Under the pieces are notes generated by a model. It did not search any database and had not been told where the DNA came from. It saw only the letters and a list, made by a program, of their open reading frames with translations. Shown in pieces: positions 56,219-64,000 of a stretch of DNA of 64,000 nt (positions are counted from its first letter, which is position 1; each line of letters starts with the position of its first letter). Source of the DNA: an uncultured Rhizobiaceae group bacterium (GTDB lineage: Bacteria > Pseudomonadota > Alphaproteobacteria > Rhizobiales > Rhizobiaceae); the NCBI GenBank assembly GCA_937930845.1, contig CALHBJ010000001.1, positions 62,001-126,000 on the forward strand, given 5' to 3'. Both the position numbers and the translations under genes were made by a program.

Positions 56219-57520
56219 TTACTGGCTCCAGGCCAGTTCGTCTACACCATCACGCTGGTAAATATCATCGCGGAACTGGACCACGCCATTGTCGGTGGAC
56301 CAGGCGCTCACATAGGTCATGTAGATAGGTACAGGCTCAGCCAGCCTCAGGTCAGTGCGCTCGCCGGAAGCAATAATGCTTTCGATGGACCTGCGGTCAC
56401 CGCCCGGGGTTTCCTTGGCAAGCCATGCCAGAAGGTCGCGCACGTTTTTAACCCGCACGCAGCCCGATGAATCGAACCGCAGGAATTTGTTGAACAAGCC
56501 CTTTTGCGGCGTGTCATGCAGATAGACGGCATGGGGATTGGGGAAATTGATCTTGGCAGACCCCATCGCGTTAATGCGGCCGGGTTCCTGACGGAAACGG
56601 TATTTGACCGCTTCCTCCGTGTTCCAGTCGATCTGGGTTGGCGGAATTTCTTCGTTATTGGGACCGAACACCAAAATCTTGTTTTCCGCCAGATAGTTAG
56701 GATTTTTCTGCATCAGCGGAATGATATCCTTACGGACAATCGATTTGGGTGCGGTCCAATAGGGATTGAGGTTCAACTCATAAATTTTGGAATTCAAAAT
56801 GGGAGTCTGCCGGCTGATGCGGCCAACAATTGCCGTGTGTCGTTGTTCAACCCGCCCATTCTTGACCGCCTCAATCTGGGCAGCAGGAATGTTCACCATC
56901 ACATAGCGATCCCCCAAAAAGCCGGACATGGAACGCAAACGCACCAAATTTGTTTCCAATTGGCCAAGGCGCACATTGGCAGGCACATTCATGGCGGCAA
57001 ATGAATATTTGCCCAACACGCCATCGGCAGGCAGCCCGTGGCGCTCCTGAAAGCGCTTAACGGCAGCATCCACATAAGTGTCAAACTGATTAGAGATGCC
57101 CGCTGAGGCGGACAAATCACCGGAAATCATCAACCGGCGACGCAAAACCTGGACAGTTGGCGAGGAAACGCCAAGTCGCAGTTTTTTGTCAGAGGGCACG
57201 CGCGGCCAACCGCCGCCACCTACGATGCCCTGATATTCAGCGATGGCCTGCTGGATATAGTCCACGGTTTGCGGTGCAAAAATAGGGGTGCGCGAAGCCA
57301 CGCTGCCACGGTTCGTCGATGCGGCATCAAACTGTTTGTTCCACCGGTCTCGGTTCGAAAAGTTCAAAATGCGGTCAATTGCGGTTTCAGCTAGGGCGGA
57401 ACCGGACGTCATTGCAGAAGCGGTCAACGCTCCGCCAAGAGCCCCTGCCCCTTTAAGAAGCCCGCGGCGTGACAACTGAACCGAACGCGATGGGTTCGAT
57501 GATGTGTCTGACTTCTTCAT
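56219..57520 (-). CDS. ldtP: L,D-transpeptidase with Tat signal
   Basis: A 433-residue periplasmic enzyme. The N-terminus carries the twin-arginine motif S-R-R-G-L-L-K and a cleavage region S-A-L-A-E. A peptidoglycan-binding domain lies around residues 130-185. The YkuD catalytic domain ends with H-D-T and S-S-G-C-V-R, containing the nucleophile Cys. It cross-links or remodels peptidoglycan. The ATG at 57520 has GAGGTGG six bases upstream. The neighbouring MarR gene makes this the LdtP/LdtR pair described in Liberibacter and Sinorhizobium. Confidence 0.88.
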   Translation of the reverse strand: MKKSDTSSNPSRSVQLSRRGLLKGAGALGGALTASAMTSGSALAETAIDRILNFSNRDRWNKQFDAASTNRGSVASRTPIFAPQTVDYIQQAIAEYQGIVGGGGWPRVPSDKKLRLGVSSPTVQVLRRRLMISGDLSASAGISNQFDTYVDAAVKRFQERHGLPADGVLGKYSFAAMNVPANVRLGQLETNLVRLRSMSGFLGDRYVMVNIPAAQIEAVKNGRVEQRHTAIVGRISRQTPILNSKIYELNLNPYWTAPKSIVRKDIIPLMQKNPNYLAENKILVFGPNNEEIPPTQIDWNTEEAVKYRFRQEPGRINAMGSAKINFPNPHAVYLHDTPQKGLFNKFLRFDSSGCVRVKNVRDLLAWLAKETPGGDRRSIESIIASGERTDLRLAEPVPIYMTYVSAWSTDNGVVQFRDDIYQRDGVDELAWSQ

Positions 57521-57639
57521 ATTCGGCCACCTCAATGTGGAATTTCAATTGTGCGGATTGAGAGAATCAGCCGCCCAGCGCTTAGCTTTCGTGCAAATCA
57601 TATCGAAAATATGGTTAACAGGCCTTAACCAACCCAACA

Positions 57640-57652
57640 TTACGTAACGTAA
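57640..57652. promoter_or_regulatory. Perfect palindrome upstream of ldtP
   Basis: TTACGT-A-ACGTAA, 120 bases before the ldtP ATG, within the 332-base gap 57521-57852. Another inverted repeat, GGTTAA-N6-TTAACC, lies at 57613-57630. Either could be an operator, for example of the adjacent MarR protein. No binding site is known to me for this species. Confidence 0.4.
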
Positions 57653-57780
57653 AATTTATTACACCCCAAGACAAGCGAGAAATGGGCGTGTGATCAGGCA
57701 ATTTCAAGGCAACCGAGCTAATCTGCAAGATTAAATGCGCGTTTCAACAAGAGTTGACCTTTTGTCGCGGACCAACGGGT

Positions 57781-57811
57781 AAAAACCGGCCACCTGAAAG
57801 GTGACCGGTTT
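57781..57811 (-). terminator. Intrinsic terminator after ldtR
   Basis: On the minus strand, AAACCGG-T-CACCT / AGGTG-G-CCGGTTT with one mismatch and a 3-base loop, followed by a T-run, 42 bases after the ldtR stop. Confidence 0.85.
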
Positions 57812-57852
57812 CAACGCTTGTCGCGCCAAATACGTAAGGCTGGTTGTAAATT

Positions 57853-58365
57853 CTACAGTCTGTAGAGGATCTGGTCTGTCCAGAAACGCTCAAGACGCTG
57901 CAATGAGCGATTGAGCTGTTGGAACGAGCCGGAATCGATGCCGCCTATCTGTTCCAGGGATTTCGTGTGACGGTCGTACAAGGAATCGACTGTTTGGGCG
58001 ACTTCTTTGCCTTGATCAGTCAGGCTGACGCGAACCGAACGACGGTCGGTGCGTGAGCGCTGGTGGTGAATGTAGCCCATCTCAACCAGTTTCTTCAGGT
58101 TGTAGGACACATTCGAGCCCAGGTAGTAGCCACGGGTGCGCAACTCGCCTGCGGTGAGCTCAGCATCACCCAGATTGTGCAATAACAGGGCTTGCACCGC
58201 GTTAATGTCGTTGCGGCCCTGGCGGTCGAATTCGTCTTTGATCACATCAAGCAAACGGCGATGCAGCCGCTCAACTAATGTCAGAGCTTCCAGGTATACT
58301 GGCTTGATTTCAATTTGTTCTTCCATCGGTTCGGCAGCAGCGCCGATCATATCTGGGTTGTTCAT
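57853..58365 (-). CDS. ldtR: MarR-family regulator LdtR
   Basis: A 170-residue MarR-type winged-helix regulator. The DNA-binding core is E-L-R-T-R-G-Y-Y-L-G-S-N-V-S-Y-N-L-K-K-L and the wing is R-S-R-T-D-R-R-S-V-R-V-S-L-T. It begins M-N-N-P-D-M-I-G; GTGAGG lies 6 bases before this ATG, so I prefer it to the upstream open frame. In Liberibacter and Sinorhizobium LdtR controls the adjacent ldtP and stress tolerance. Here ldtP is the next gene leftward, after the terminator at 57781. Confidence 0.88.
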   Translation of the reverse strand: MNNPDMIGAAAEPMEEQIEIKPVYLEALTLVERLHRRLLDVIKDEFDRQGRNDINAVQALLLHNLGDAELTAGELRTRGYYLGSNVSYNLKKLVEMGYIHHQRSRTDRRSVRVSLTDQGKEVAQTVDSLYDRHTKSLEQIGGIDSGSFQQLNRSLQRLERFWTDQILYRL

Positions 58366-58525
58366 TTTCGCCTCACTGTGTTTTGACGGATATGTTTCCG
58401 CCTTGAGACACAAGGTAAGCGTAGCGGATAAAATTTGAGTCAAAGCACAGACTTAACTCATTCTTACCACGGAATTCGCAACTTATTGATTTATTTGACT
58501 TTAATTTTATCGAAAGGCTATGGAT

Positions 58526-58954
58526 TCATCCTTTCTTGGCGATAACCCATAGTAGAAGTTGTAAAATCAGATAGATGATCAAGGTGACGGCGTGGAAAAA
58601 CACCACCGGCGCATTGAGATCAAACCCGGCGTTAACCTGCGATATTGCGATTGTCTGGAAGGCTATGGTGGTGAACCAGATCACCCGCCCCCAGGAAAGC
58701 GTGGTCCAAAGCCCCACGGCGCAAATGGGGGCAAGTATTGCCAATACGCTGGCATAAACCCGCCAATGGGTGCTCATGAGATCAAATCGGCCTGGGCCGA
58801 TGGGCCATATGCCCAGCAACAACCCCCAAATAAGAATGCTCAGGCCGAGGAACACCAGTGCCAAAAGGCGCAGGTAGGTGGTCAGGGTTCCAGTCGCGAT
58901 CCGTTCGGCGCGGCTGGCTTCCTCTTTGACGGTAGTTAGAACAGCACCGGTCAT
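58526..58954 (-). CDS. DUF6163-like membrane protein
   Basis: A 142-residue protein with four hydrophobic segments (about residues 25-45, 60-85, 88-105, 110-135). It looks like the small integral membrane family (DUF6163) that accompanies ldtR in Rhizobiales; the family name is from memory. Its ATG overlaps the stop of the enoyl-CoA hydratase gene (ATGA), so it is translated as the second gene of that pair. Its function is unknown. Confidence 0.65.
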   Translation of the reverse strand: MTGAVLTTVKEEASRAERIATGTLTTYLRLLALVFLGLSILIWGLLLGIWPIGPGRFDLMSTHWRVYASVLAILAPICAVGLWTTLSWGRVIWFTTIAFQTIAISQVNAGFDLNAPVVFFHAVTLIIYLILQLLLWVIAKKG

Positions 58955-60042
58955 TGGGGCAGTTCCCAATCGCCCACCGCACCACGCAGTTTGGCCTGGG
59001 GATTAAGGGGGGCGAAACACTCGTTGACAAATTCTGCGTCGACCCCGGCCCGGTCAGACGGGTTCCAGACTGGACTGGCGTCTTTATCAATGATTGCCGC
59101 ACGGATTCCTTCGTAGAATTCTGCCTGTGGCAAAAGGCGGTTCAAGATGCGGAACTCCATGCCCATACATTGGGGCATGGACATCGTGGCCGCCAGCCTG
59201 ATTTGTTGAAACGCCACCGCCAGACTGGTGGGAGATGCTTTGGCCAGCAAACCAAGAGTGCGACTGGCAAATTCACCGACACGCCCCTCATCTTCGCCCA
59301 TCTTTTCCAGACGTTGGAAAACATCCTCAAGCGTGTCACCCCCAAACGCCTGGTCAATCAGTTCAACCTTATCGCGCAATTGTCCCGGTTCCACAGTATT
59401 GTGGTGGGCTTCCAGAAGCGGCTCCAGATCATCAACGGCCCCAAGGGCACAGATATCATCCTCCAAAGCCGCCAGATTTGCAGAGGGACATGCATGTGTC
59501 GCCAAACCGGTCCAAAAGCAATCTTCGGCAGAGATACGGTCTCCCGTCATTCCAAGATACAAGCCCAAATGGCCTGGAAGGCGTGACAATAGATAAGAAC
59601 CGCCCACATCGGGAAAAAATCCGATGGTGACTTCGGGCATGGCAAATCGGGCCCTTTCGCCCACCACACGGTGGGAACCATGGAAGGACACCCCAACCCC
59701 ACCGCCCATCGTGATGCCATCAATCAGGGCAATATAGGGTTTTGGAAACAGGTGAATGCGGCGGTTCAATACATATTCACGGGCAAAGAAATCGATGTCG
59801 AAATGTCCTTTCGCCCCTTCTTCATACAAATAGCGAATATCGCCACCGGCGGAGAACGCCCTGCCGGGCACGGCTTTGATTATAATAAACAAGACTGCGG
59901 AATCAGCTTCCCAAATGTCCAGTTGACTGTCTATTGCGATCAACATTTCATCGGTGACGGCATTGAGCGCGCCGGGACGGTTTAACGTGACAATGCCCGC
60001 CCTGCCCTTCACCTCAAACAAGATGTCTTTCGTTGTCGGCAT
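58951..60042 (-). CDS. Enoyl-CoA hydratase/isomerase family protein (3-hydroxyisobutyryl-CoA hydrolase-like)
   Basis: A 363-residue crotonase-fold enzyme. V-T-L-N-R-P-G-A-L-N-A-V and A-F-S-A-G-G-D-I-R form the oxyanion region. I-D-G-I-T-M-G-G-G-V-G and M-P-E-V-T-I-G-F-F-P-D-V-G follow; the Glu and Asp here are typical of 3-hydroxyisobutyryl-CoA hydrolases of valine breakdown. The open frame extends upstream to 60792, but that part overlaps hemB antisense, so the ATG at 60042 (M-P-T-T-K) is taken as the start; it has no strong ribosome site. Confidence 0.85.
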   Translation of the reverse strand: MPTTKDILFEVKGRAGIVTLNRPGALNAVTDEMLIAIDSQLDIWEADSAVLFIIIKAVPGRAFSAGGDIRYLYEEGAKGHFDIDFFAREYVLNRRIHLFPKPYIALIDGITMGGGVGVSFHGSHRVVGERARFAMPEVTIGFFPDVGGSYLLSRLPGHLGLYLGMTGDRISAEDCFWTGLATHACPSANLAALEDDICALGAVDDLEPLLEAHHNTVEPGQLRDKVELIDQAFGGDTLEDVFQRLEKMGEDEGRVGEFASRTLGLLAKASPTSLAVAFQQIRLAATMSMPQCMGMEFRILNRLLPQAEFYEGIRAAIIDKDASPVWNPSDRAGVDAEFVNECFAPLNPQAKLRGAVGDWELPQ

Positions 60043-60226
60043 GAAAGTATGAACCCGATCAAGGATAGTTAGGCTGTTGGGCCGACCATATTGCCCAGCC
60101 GGGACTTGGGCAACCAAACTTTGTGCTGGAATGATCCAATCAGCCTGCTTTTCGTTGGGTGACTTGCTTTTCATTGGGGCGCTGATTGTGTAAATTTTTC
60201 GCAACATTTGCGGGGAATAGAATTCA

Positions 60227-61246
60227 TTGCCAGATATTGACCAGACAACCGACATTGTTGACGCCGTGACGGGCAGCAGACGGCTGCGGCGCAACCGCCG
60301 CTTCGATTGGAGCCGCCGTCTGGTGCAGGAACACACACTCACAGCAAATGATTTCATATTGCCGGTCTTCGTGGTTGAAGGTGAAAATGCATCCGAACCG
60401 ATCAAGGCAATGCCAGGGGTCGAGCGCCATTCGATAGATCGTCTCATCGACATCGTGAAAGAAGCGCGGGATCTGGGCATTCCGGCAATTGCCCCGTTTC
60501 CAAATGTGGACGTGTCCCTGCGCGACCGGACCGGCAGTGAAATCACAAATCCCGACAACCTCATTTGCAAGACGGTACGCGCCATCAAGGCGGCAGTTCC
60601 TGATATTGGTATCATCACCGATGCGGCGCTGGACCCGTTCACCGACCATGGCCATGACGGGGTGTTGCGCGATGGTATCATCGTCAATGACGAAAGCGTT
60701 GCCCAAATTGTTGAAGGTGCGTTGCGACAGGCCGAGGCTGGTGCCGACATTATTGCACCTTCAGATATGATGGATGGACGCATTGGCGCCATTCGTCAGG
60801 CTTTGGACGGCGCCGGCTTCAATGATGTGGCAATCATGTCCTACACCGCTAAATATGCGTCTGCCTTTTATGGCCCCTACCGGGAGGCGATCGGCACTGA
60901 TGGCCTGCTACAGGGGGACAAGAAGACCTATTATATCGATCCCGCCAACAGCAATGACGCCATGCGGGAAGCGGAACTGGACATTAATGAAGGTGCCGAC
61001 ATGCTCATGGTGAAGCCGGGCATGCCCTATCTGGATATTGTACGGCGCATGAAAGACGAGTTTCAAATGCCGGTCTATGCCTATCAGGTTTCAGGCGAAT
61101 ACACGATGATCGAGAGCGCTGCTGCCAATGGTTTCATTGATGGGGAGCGTGTGATGATGGAAAGCCTGTTGGCCTTCAAACGTGCCGGTGCAGATGGCAT
61201 ATTGAGTTATCACGCCTTGCGGGCAGCGCGGCTGTTGGCGCGCTGA
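60227..61246 (+). CDS. hemB: Delta-aminolevulinic acid dehydratase
   Basis: A 339-residue enzyme that joins two aminolevulinates into porphobilinogen. Schiff-base lysines lie in Y-T-A-K-Y-A-S-A-F-Y and M-V-K-P-G-M-P-Y. The metal-site region reads D-A-A-L-D-P-F-T-D-H-G-H-D-G, without the zinc cysteines of the zinc-dependent type, so this is the magnesium-type enzyme common in alphaproteobacteria. The start is a TTG with GGGGAA upstream. Confidence 0.95.
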   Translation: MPDIDQTTDIVDAVTGSRRLRRNRRFDWSRRLVQEHTLTANDFILPVFVVEGENASEPIKAMPGVERHSIDRLIDIVKEARDLGIPAIAPFPNVDVSLRDRTGSEITNPDNLICKTVRAIKAAVPDIGIITDAALDPFTDHGHDGVLRDGIIVNDESVAQIVEGALRQAEAGADIIAPSDMMDGRIGAIRQALDGAGFNDVAIMSYTAKYASAFYGPYREAIGTDGLLQGDKKTYYIDPANSNDAMREAELDINEGADMLMVKPGMPYLDIVRRMKDEFQMPVYAYQVSGEYTMIESAAANGFIDGERVMMESLLAFKRAGADGILSYHALRAARLLAR

Positions 61247-61311
61247 TTGCTCGCGACCGACTTGAAATTGGAACCAGTCGACCCATATCCAGTGCACAGG
61301 AGGGCTGTGCC

Positions 61312-61776
61312 ATGACGACTTCACCCACAATCGACAATGACAGCGGACAACGTGTTATCGCACCTGGTGAATTGGATGGTGTGCGTGTTGCACGTTCGCT
61401 GGCATTCATAATTGACTATGTGATTGTTGCCGTACTTTGCCTGCCATTCGCGCTGGTAATTTTCTTTCTTGGCATTCTAACACTTGGCCTTGCCTGGGGG
61501 CTTTTCGCCATATTGCCGATCCTCGTGGCTCTGTTATATATTGCCCTCACAATGGGCGGCCCGGCCCAGGCGACGTGGGGCATGGCCTTCATGGGGGTCA
61601 AGGTGCGCCGCCTTGATGGCCAGCGGGTTGATCCCACACTGGCTGTCTTACATGCCGTCTTATTCTGGTTCATCCATTCGGTGGCATTGATATTGCCCCT
61701 GTTTGTCAGTTTGTTTTCATCAAAAAAGCGTCTGTTGCATGACATCCTGCTTGGCACTTACGTTGGCCGCGCCTAA
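61312..61776 (+). CDS. RDD-family membrane protein
   Basis: A 154-residue protein with the RDD pattern A-R-S-L-A-F-I-I-D-Y near residue 28. Three hydrophobic segments follow (about 35-57, 60-85, 115-135), with T-W-G-M-A-F-M-G-V-K-V-R-R-L-D-G between the second and third. The family's function is not established. AGGAGGG lies before the ATG. The gene follows hemB after 65 bases. Confidence 0.82.
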   Translation: MTTSPTIDNDSGQRVIAPGELDGVRVARSLAFIIDYVIVAVLCLPFALVIFFLGILTLGLAWGLFAILPILVALLYIALTMGGPAQATWGMAFMGVKVRRLDGQRVDPTLAVLHAVLFWFIHSVALILPLFVSLFSSKKRLLHDILLGTYVGRA

Positions 61777-61844
61777 ACTTATGTGACCGGGCGAGGTTTT
61801 GGCTCAAGCCCGGTCGCTAAGGCAAACAGCATCGGATTGGCTTT

Positions 61845-63674
61845 TTGGAAAACATGCATATGTGGCTGACCTTTGCGGTCATTGCCTGTTCCATTGTCGC
61901 CTATGCCACCGAAAAATGGTCCATTGAAGGAATTTCGCTCGCGTCTATCGTGGCGCTGCTGATTGTCTTTGTGTTTGTGCCCCAAACCGGCGATGCGCAA
62001 GTGACGGCCGCCAGTTTGTTGGAAGGGTTTGCTAATCCTGCCTTGATCACGGTTCTGGCTTTGCTTGTTCTGGGACAATCCCTGTTCAACACCGATGCCC
62101 TGGAAGCGCCCACAAGATGGCTGACCCAATTGGGCGGCCAATCCAATCTGCGCACCATCTTTGCCATTCTTGTAGTCACCGTGGCCACCAGCGCGTTTCT
62201 CAACAACACGCCCGTTGTGGTGATGCTCATTCCCATTGTGCTGGCAATCGCAGCAAAACGGGACTTCAGCGCATCGCGTGTCCTCATGCCCCTCTCCTTT
62301 GCCGGCATATTGGGCGGCATGATCACGTTGATCGGCTCGTCCACCAACCTGTTGGTTGCCGGTGTTGCAAATCGCTATGGGGTGCAATTGGGCTTTTTTG
62401 ACTTTGCGGTGCCGGGCCTGATTATCGCGGTGATTGGCATTGTGTATCTGATGTTTGTGCTGCCCTGGATTTTAGGCAACAACGCTGCCAACCGCGGCAA
62501 ACATGTGCAGTCCAGTGGGCGACAATTTGTTTCCCAAATTCACATTGATGAAAACCATCCCTTACGCGGCATGAAATCGGCGCATGGGCTGTTTCCGCAA
62601 TTGCAGGATTTGACCATTCGCTCAATTCAGCGCGACGGCGACACCGTGCTCCCTCCGTTTGAAGATCTCGAATTGCGCGCGGGCGATGTCATGGTGGTGG
62701 CGGCGACCAGAAATGCACTAATGGCCGCGCTGGCTTCCGGCGCAGCCAGTCTTCCGCGCATTTCGCCTGATGCCGTAAACAATGAACGCGCCAGTGATCA
62801 GTTGGACGGTGTTGTGCGAGAATTCACCGTGGCTGAAGCTGTGGTTGCTCCCGGCTCGCGTTATGCCGGGCGCACGGTGGATGCGTCCCGCATCCGTGTC
62901 AATTACGGTACGATGATCCTCGGCGTGCAGCGCCGCAGCGCCATGACACGCGGACTGGTGCGCGACATCAGGCTGGAACCGGGCGACACGCTGCTTGTGG
63001 GTGGGTTGAACGAAGACCTCGAACGGTTGCGGGAAAGCCGCGACCTGCTGTTGCTGGAACGGTCTGCGCTGGAAGTTCCCTTGCGCAAAAAAGCCCCCTT
63101 CGCCATCACTATATTCGCGCTGGTTATTTTCATGTCAGCCACGGGCATGGCGCCAATTGTCGCTGCTTCCATGATCGGTGCCTATGCGGTGATCGCAACG
63201 GGCTGTTTGTCCATACGGCAGGCGGCGCGCAGTTTTGACCGTCAGATTTTCATGATGGTGGGTGCGTCATTGGCATCGGCAACGGCATTGGAACAAACAG
63301 GTGGCGCGGCGTATCTGGCGGGCACAGTTGTTGACGCACTGGCGGGCTTCAGTACGATTATCGTTTTGTCGGCACTGTTTGCAGCTACCGCGCTGTTGAC
63401 CAATGTTTTGTCGAACAATGCAACGGCGGTATTGTTTACGCCAATTGCGATTGGCATTGCGCAACAGCTCAACGCCCCCATTGAACCATTTGTGATCTGC
63501 ATCATTTTGGCGGCAAATTGTTCGTTCGCGACACCGGTTGGCTATCAGACCAACCTGTTGGTGATGGGGCCAGGGAAATACCAGTTCAGGGACTTTTTGC
63601 GGGCGGGCCTTCCGTTGGTCTTCATTGTCTGGCTGACATTTTCGCTGATTGCTCCGCTGCTTTATTCCATTTGA
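61845..63674 (+). CDS. SLC13-type permease with two RCK_C domains
   Basis: A 609-residue membrane transporter of the DASS/SLC13 group. About ten hydrophobic segments occur in two halves. Between them (about residues 220-400) are two TrkA-C/RCK_C-type regulatory domains (E-D-L-E-L-R-A-G-D-V-M-V-V and L-E-P-G-D-T-L-L-V-G). The family motifs S-A-F-L-N-N-T-P and L-L-T-N-V-L-S-N-N-A lie in the two reentrant loops. The substrate may be sulfate, a dicarboxylate or another anion. The start is TTG 61845 or a nearby ATG (61854, 61860). Confidence 0.87.
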   Translation: MENMHMWLTFAVIACSIVAYATEKWSIEGISLASIVALLIVFVFVPQTGDAQVTAASLLEGFANPALITVLALLVLGQSLFNTDALEAPTRWLTQLGGQSNLRTIFAILVVTVATSAFLNNTPVVVMLIPIVLAIAAKRDFSASRVLMPLSFAGILGGMITLIGSSTNLLVAGVANRYGVQLGFFDFAVPGLIIAVIGIVYLMFVLPWILGNNAANRGKHVQSSGRQFVSQIHIDENHPLRGMKSAHGLFPQLQDLTIRSIQRDGDTVLPPFEDLELRAGDVMVVAATRNALMAALASGAASLPRISPDAVNNERASDQLDGVVREFTVAEAVVAPGSRYAGRTVDASRIRVNYGTMILGVQRRSAMTRGLVRDIRLEPGDTLLVGGLNEDLERLRESRDLLLLERSALEVPLRKKAPFAITIFALVIFMSATGMAPIVAASMIGAYAVIATGCLSIRQAARSFDRQIFMMVGASLASATALEQTGGAAYLAGTVVDALAGFSTIIVLSALFAATALLTNVLSNNATAVLFTPIAIGIAQQLNAPIEPFVICIILAANCSFATPVGYQTNLLVMGPGKYQFRDFLRAGLPLVFIVWLTFSLIAPLLYSI

Positions 63675-63737
63675 AAACACGCTGCGATCACAATCAATAG
63701 ACTTTACACGCAGGGCACAAATGCACATGTTTGGCTC

Positions 63738-64000
63738 ATGACTGCGCACACTCTCGATACCCCGCAATTTTATCTCACCGCGCCAGCCCCCTGCCCCTAT
63801 ATCGAGGGAAAGCTGGAGCGCAAGGTGTTCACCCATCTGGTGGGTGAGCGGGCTTCACGGCTGCATGATGAATTGTCCAATGGCGGATTCCGGCGCAGCC
63901 AAAACATCGCGTATCGCCCGGCTTGCGAAACCTGCAACGCCTGTGTGGCGACCCGGGTGCTGGTGGATGAATTCCAACCAACAAAGTCCATGCGACGGGT
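63738..64000 (+). CDS. bpt: Aspartate/glutamate leucyltransferase (Bpt/Ate family), 5' part only
   Basis: The first 87 codons of a protein that runs off the right edge. It shows the family's N-terminus: [16 protein letters not shown], then [21 protein letters not shown]. In bacteria such enzymes attach leucine to proteins with acidic N-termini for degradation. The ATG at 63738 gives the expected start. The C-terminal GNAT domain lies outside. Confidence 0.88.
   Translation, partial: MTAHTLDTPQFYLTAPAPCPYIEGKLERKVFTHLVGERASRLHDELSNGGFRRSQNIAYRPACETCNACVATRVLVDEFQPTKSMRR

Noticed and set aside
60043-60792. N-terminal extension of the enoyl-CoA hydratase frame on the minus strand
   Set aside because: It lies largely antisense to the clearly real hemB gene and has no crotonase-like sequence; the family start fits 60042.

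Overview
The window looks like chromosome from a marine alphaproteobacterium, most likely of the order Hyphomicrobiales (Rhizobiales). The support is the conserved core order bamE/omlA - ubiquinol-cytochrome c chaperone - DUF177 - plsX - fabH - ihfA - MerR, the block glyA-nrdR-ribD-ribE-ribH-nusB-thiL, an adjacent L,D-transpeptidase with its MarR-type regulator (ldtP/ldtR), and an NDUFS4-like complex I accessory subunit. No rRNA, CRISPR array, insertion sequence or prophage was seen.

Region 1 (1-23.3 kb) is a near-complete methylated-amine catabolic locus. TMAO uptake is tmoXWV. Trimethylamine is oxidised to TMAO by tmm, and TMAO is cleaved to dimethylamine plus formaldehyde by tdm. Dimethylamine is demethylated by the monooxygenase dmmABC, with the folate-binding GcvT-like dmmD. 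Methylamine is ligated to glutamate by gmaS and passed on to N-methylglutamate by mgsABC. An ammonium-transporter-family gene (amt) plus a 56-residue membrane protein probably handles released or leaked ammonium or methylammonium. One-carbon units released as formaldehyde or methylene-THF can be oxidised by folD and fhs. Beside them sits a second FolD paralogue with changed catalytic residues. N-methylglutamate dehydrogenase (mgdABCD) is not in the window. A group II truncated haemoglobin sits 3 bases behind tdm. A 17-bp near-palindrome (TTTTCC-TGTGA-GGAAAA and variants) lies 74-98 bases before dmmD, amt/mgsA and tmoX and is a candidate regulon operator.

Region 2 (23.5-33.9 kb) holds housekeeping and stress genes: an NDUFS4-like protein, tRNA-Pro(UGG), a DUF192 protein, a double cold-shock protein, a sirtuin, a glyoxalase, an M15-like lipoprotein, tRNA-Glu, a CHASE4-GGDEF diguanylate cyclase, recJ and ctaA.

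Region 3 (34-43.5 kb) is a surface-polysaccharide locus: a deacetylase, a GNAT/FemX-like acyltransferase, an ExoP/Wzc-like co-polymerase with a degenerate P-loop, a Wza-like export lipoprotein, a glycosyltransferase, a WcaJ-like initiating transferase and an O-antigen ligase/polymerase. It resembles loci for unipolar adhesins in Rhizobiales.

Region 4 (43.5-64 kb) is core genome: tRNA-Pro(GGG), the lipid block (plsX/fabH), the riboflavin block with nusB, thiL, nrdR and glyA, ldtP/ldtR, an enoyl-CoA hydratase family gene, hemB, an RDD protein, an SLC13 permease, and the 5' end of an aminoacyl-tRNA-protein transferase that runs off the right edge. Region 1 looks by eye less GC-rich than region 4, but this was not computed.
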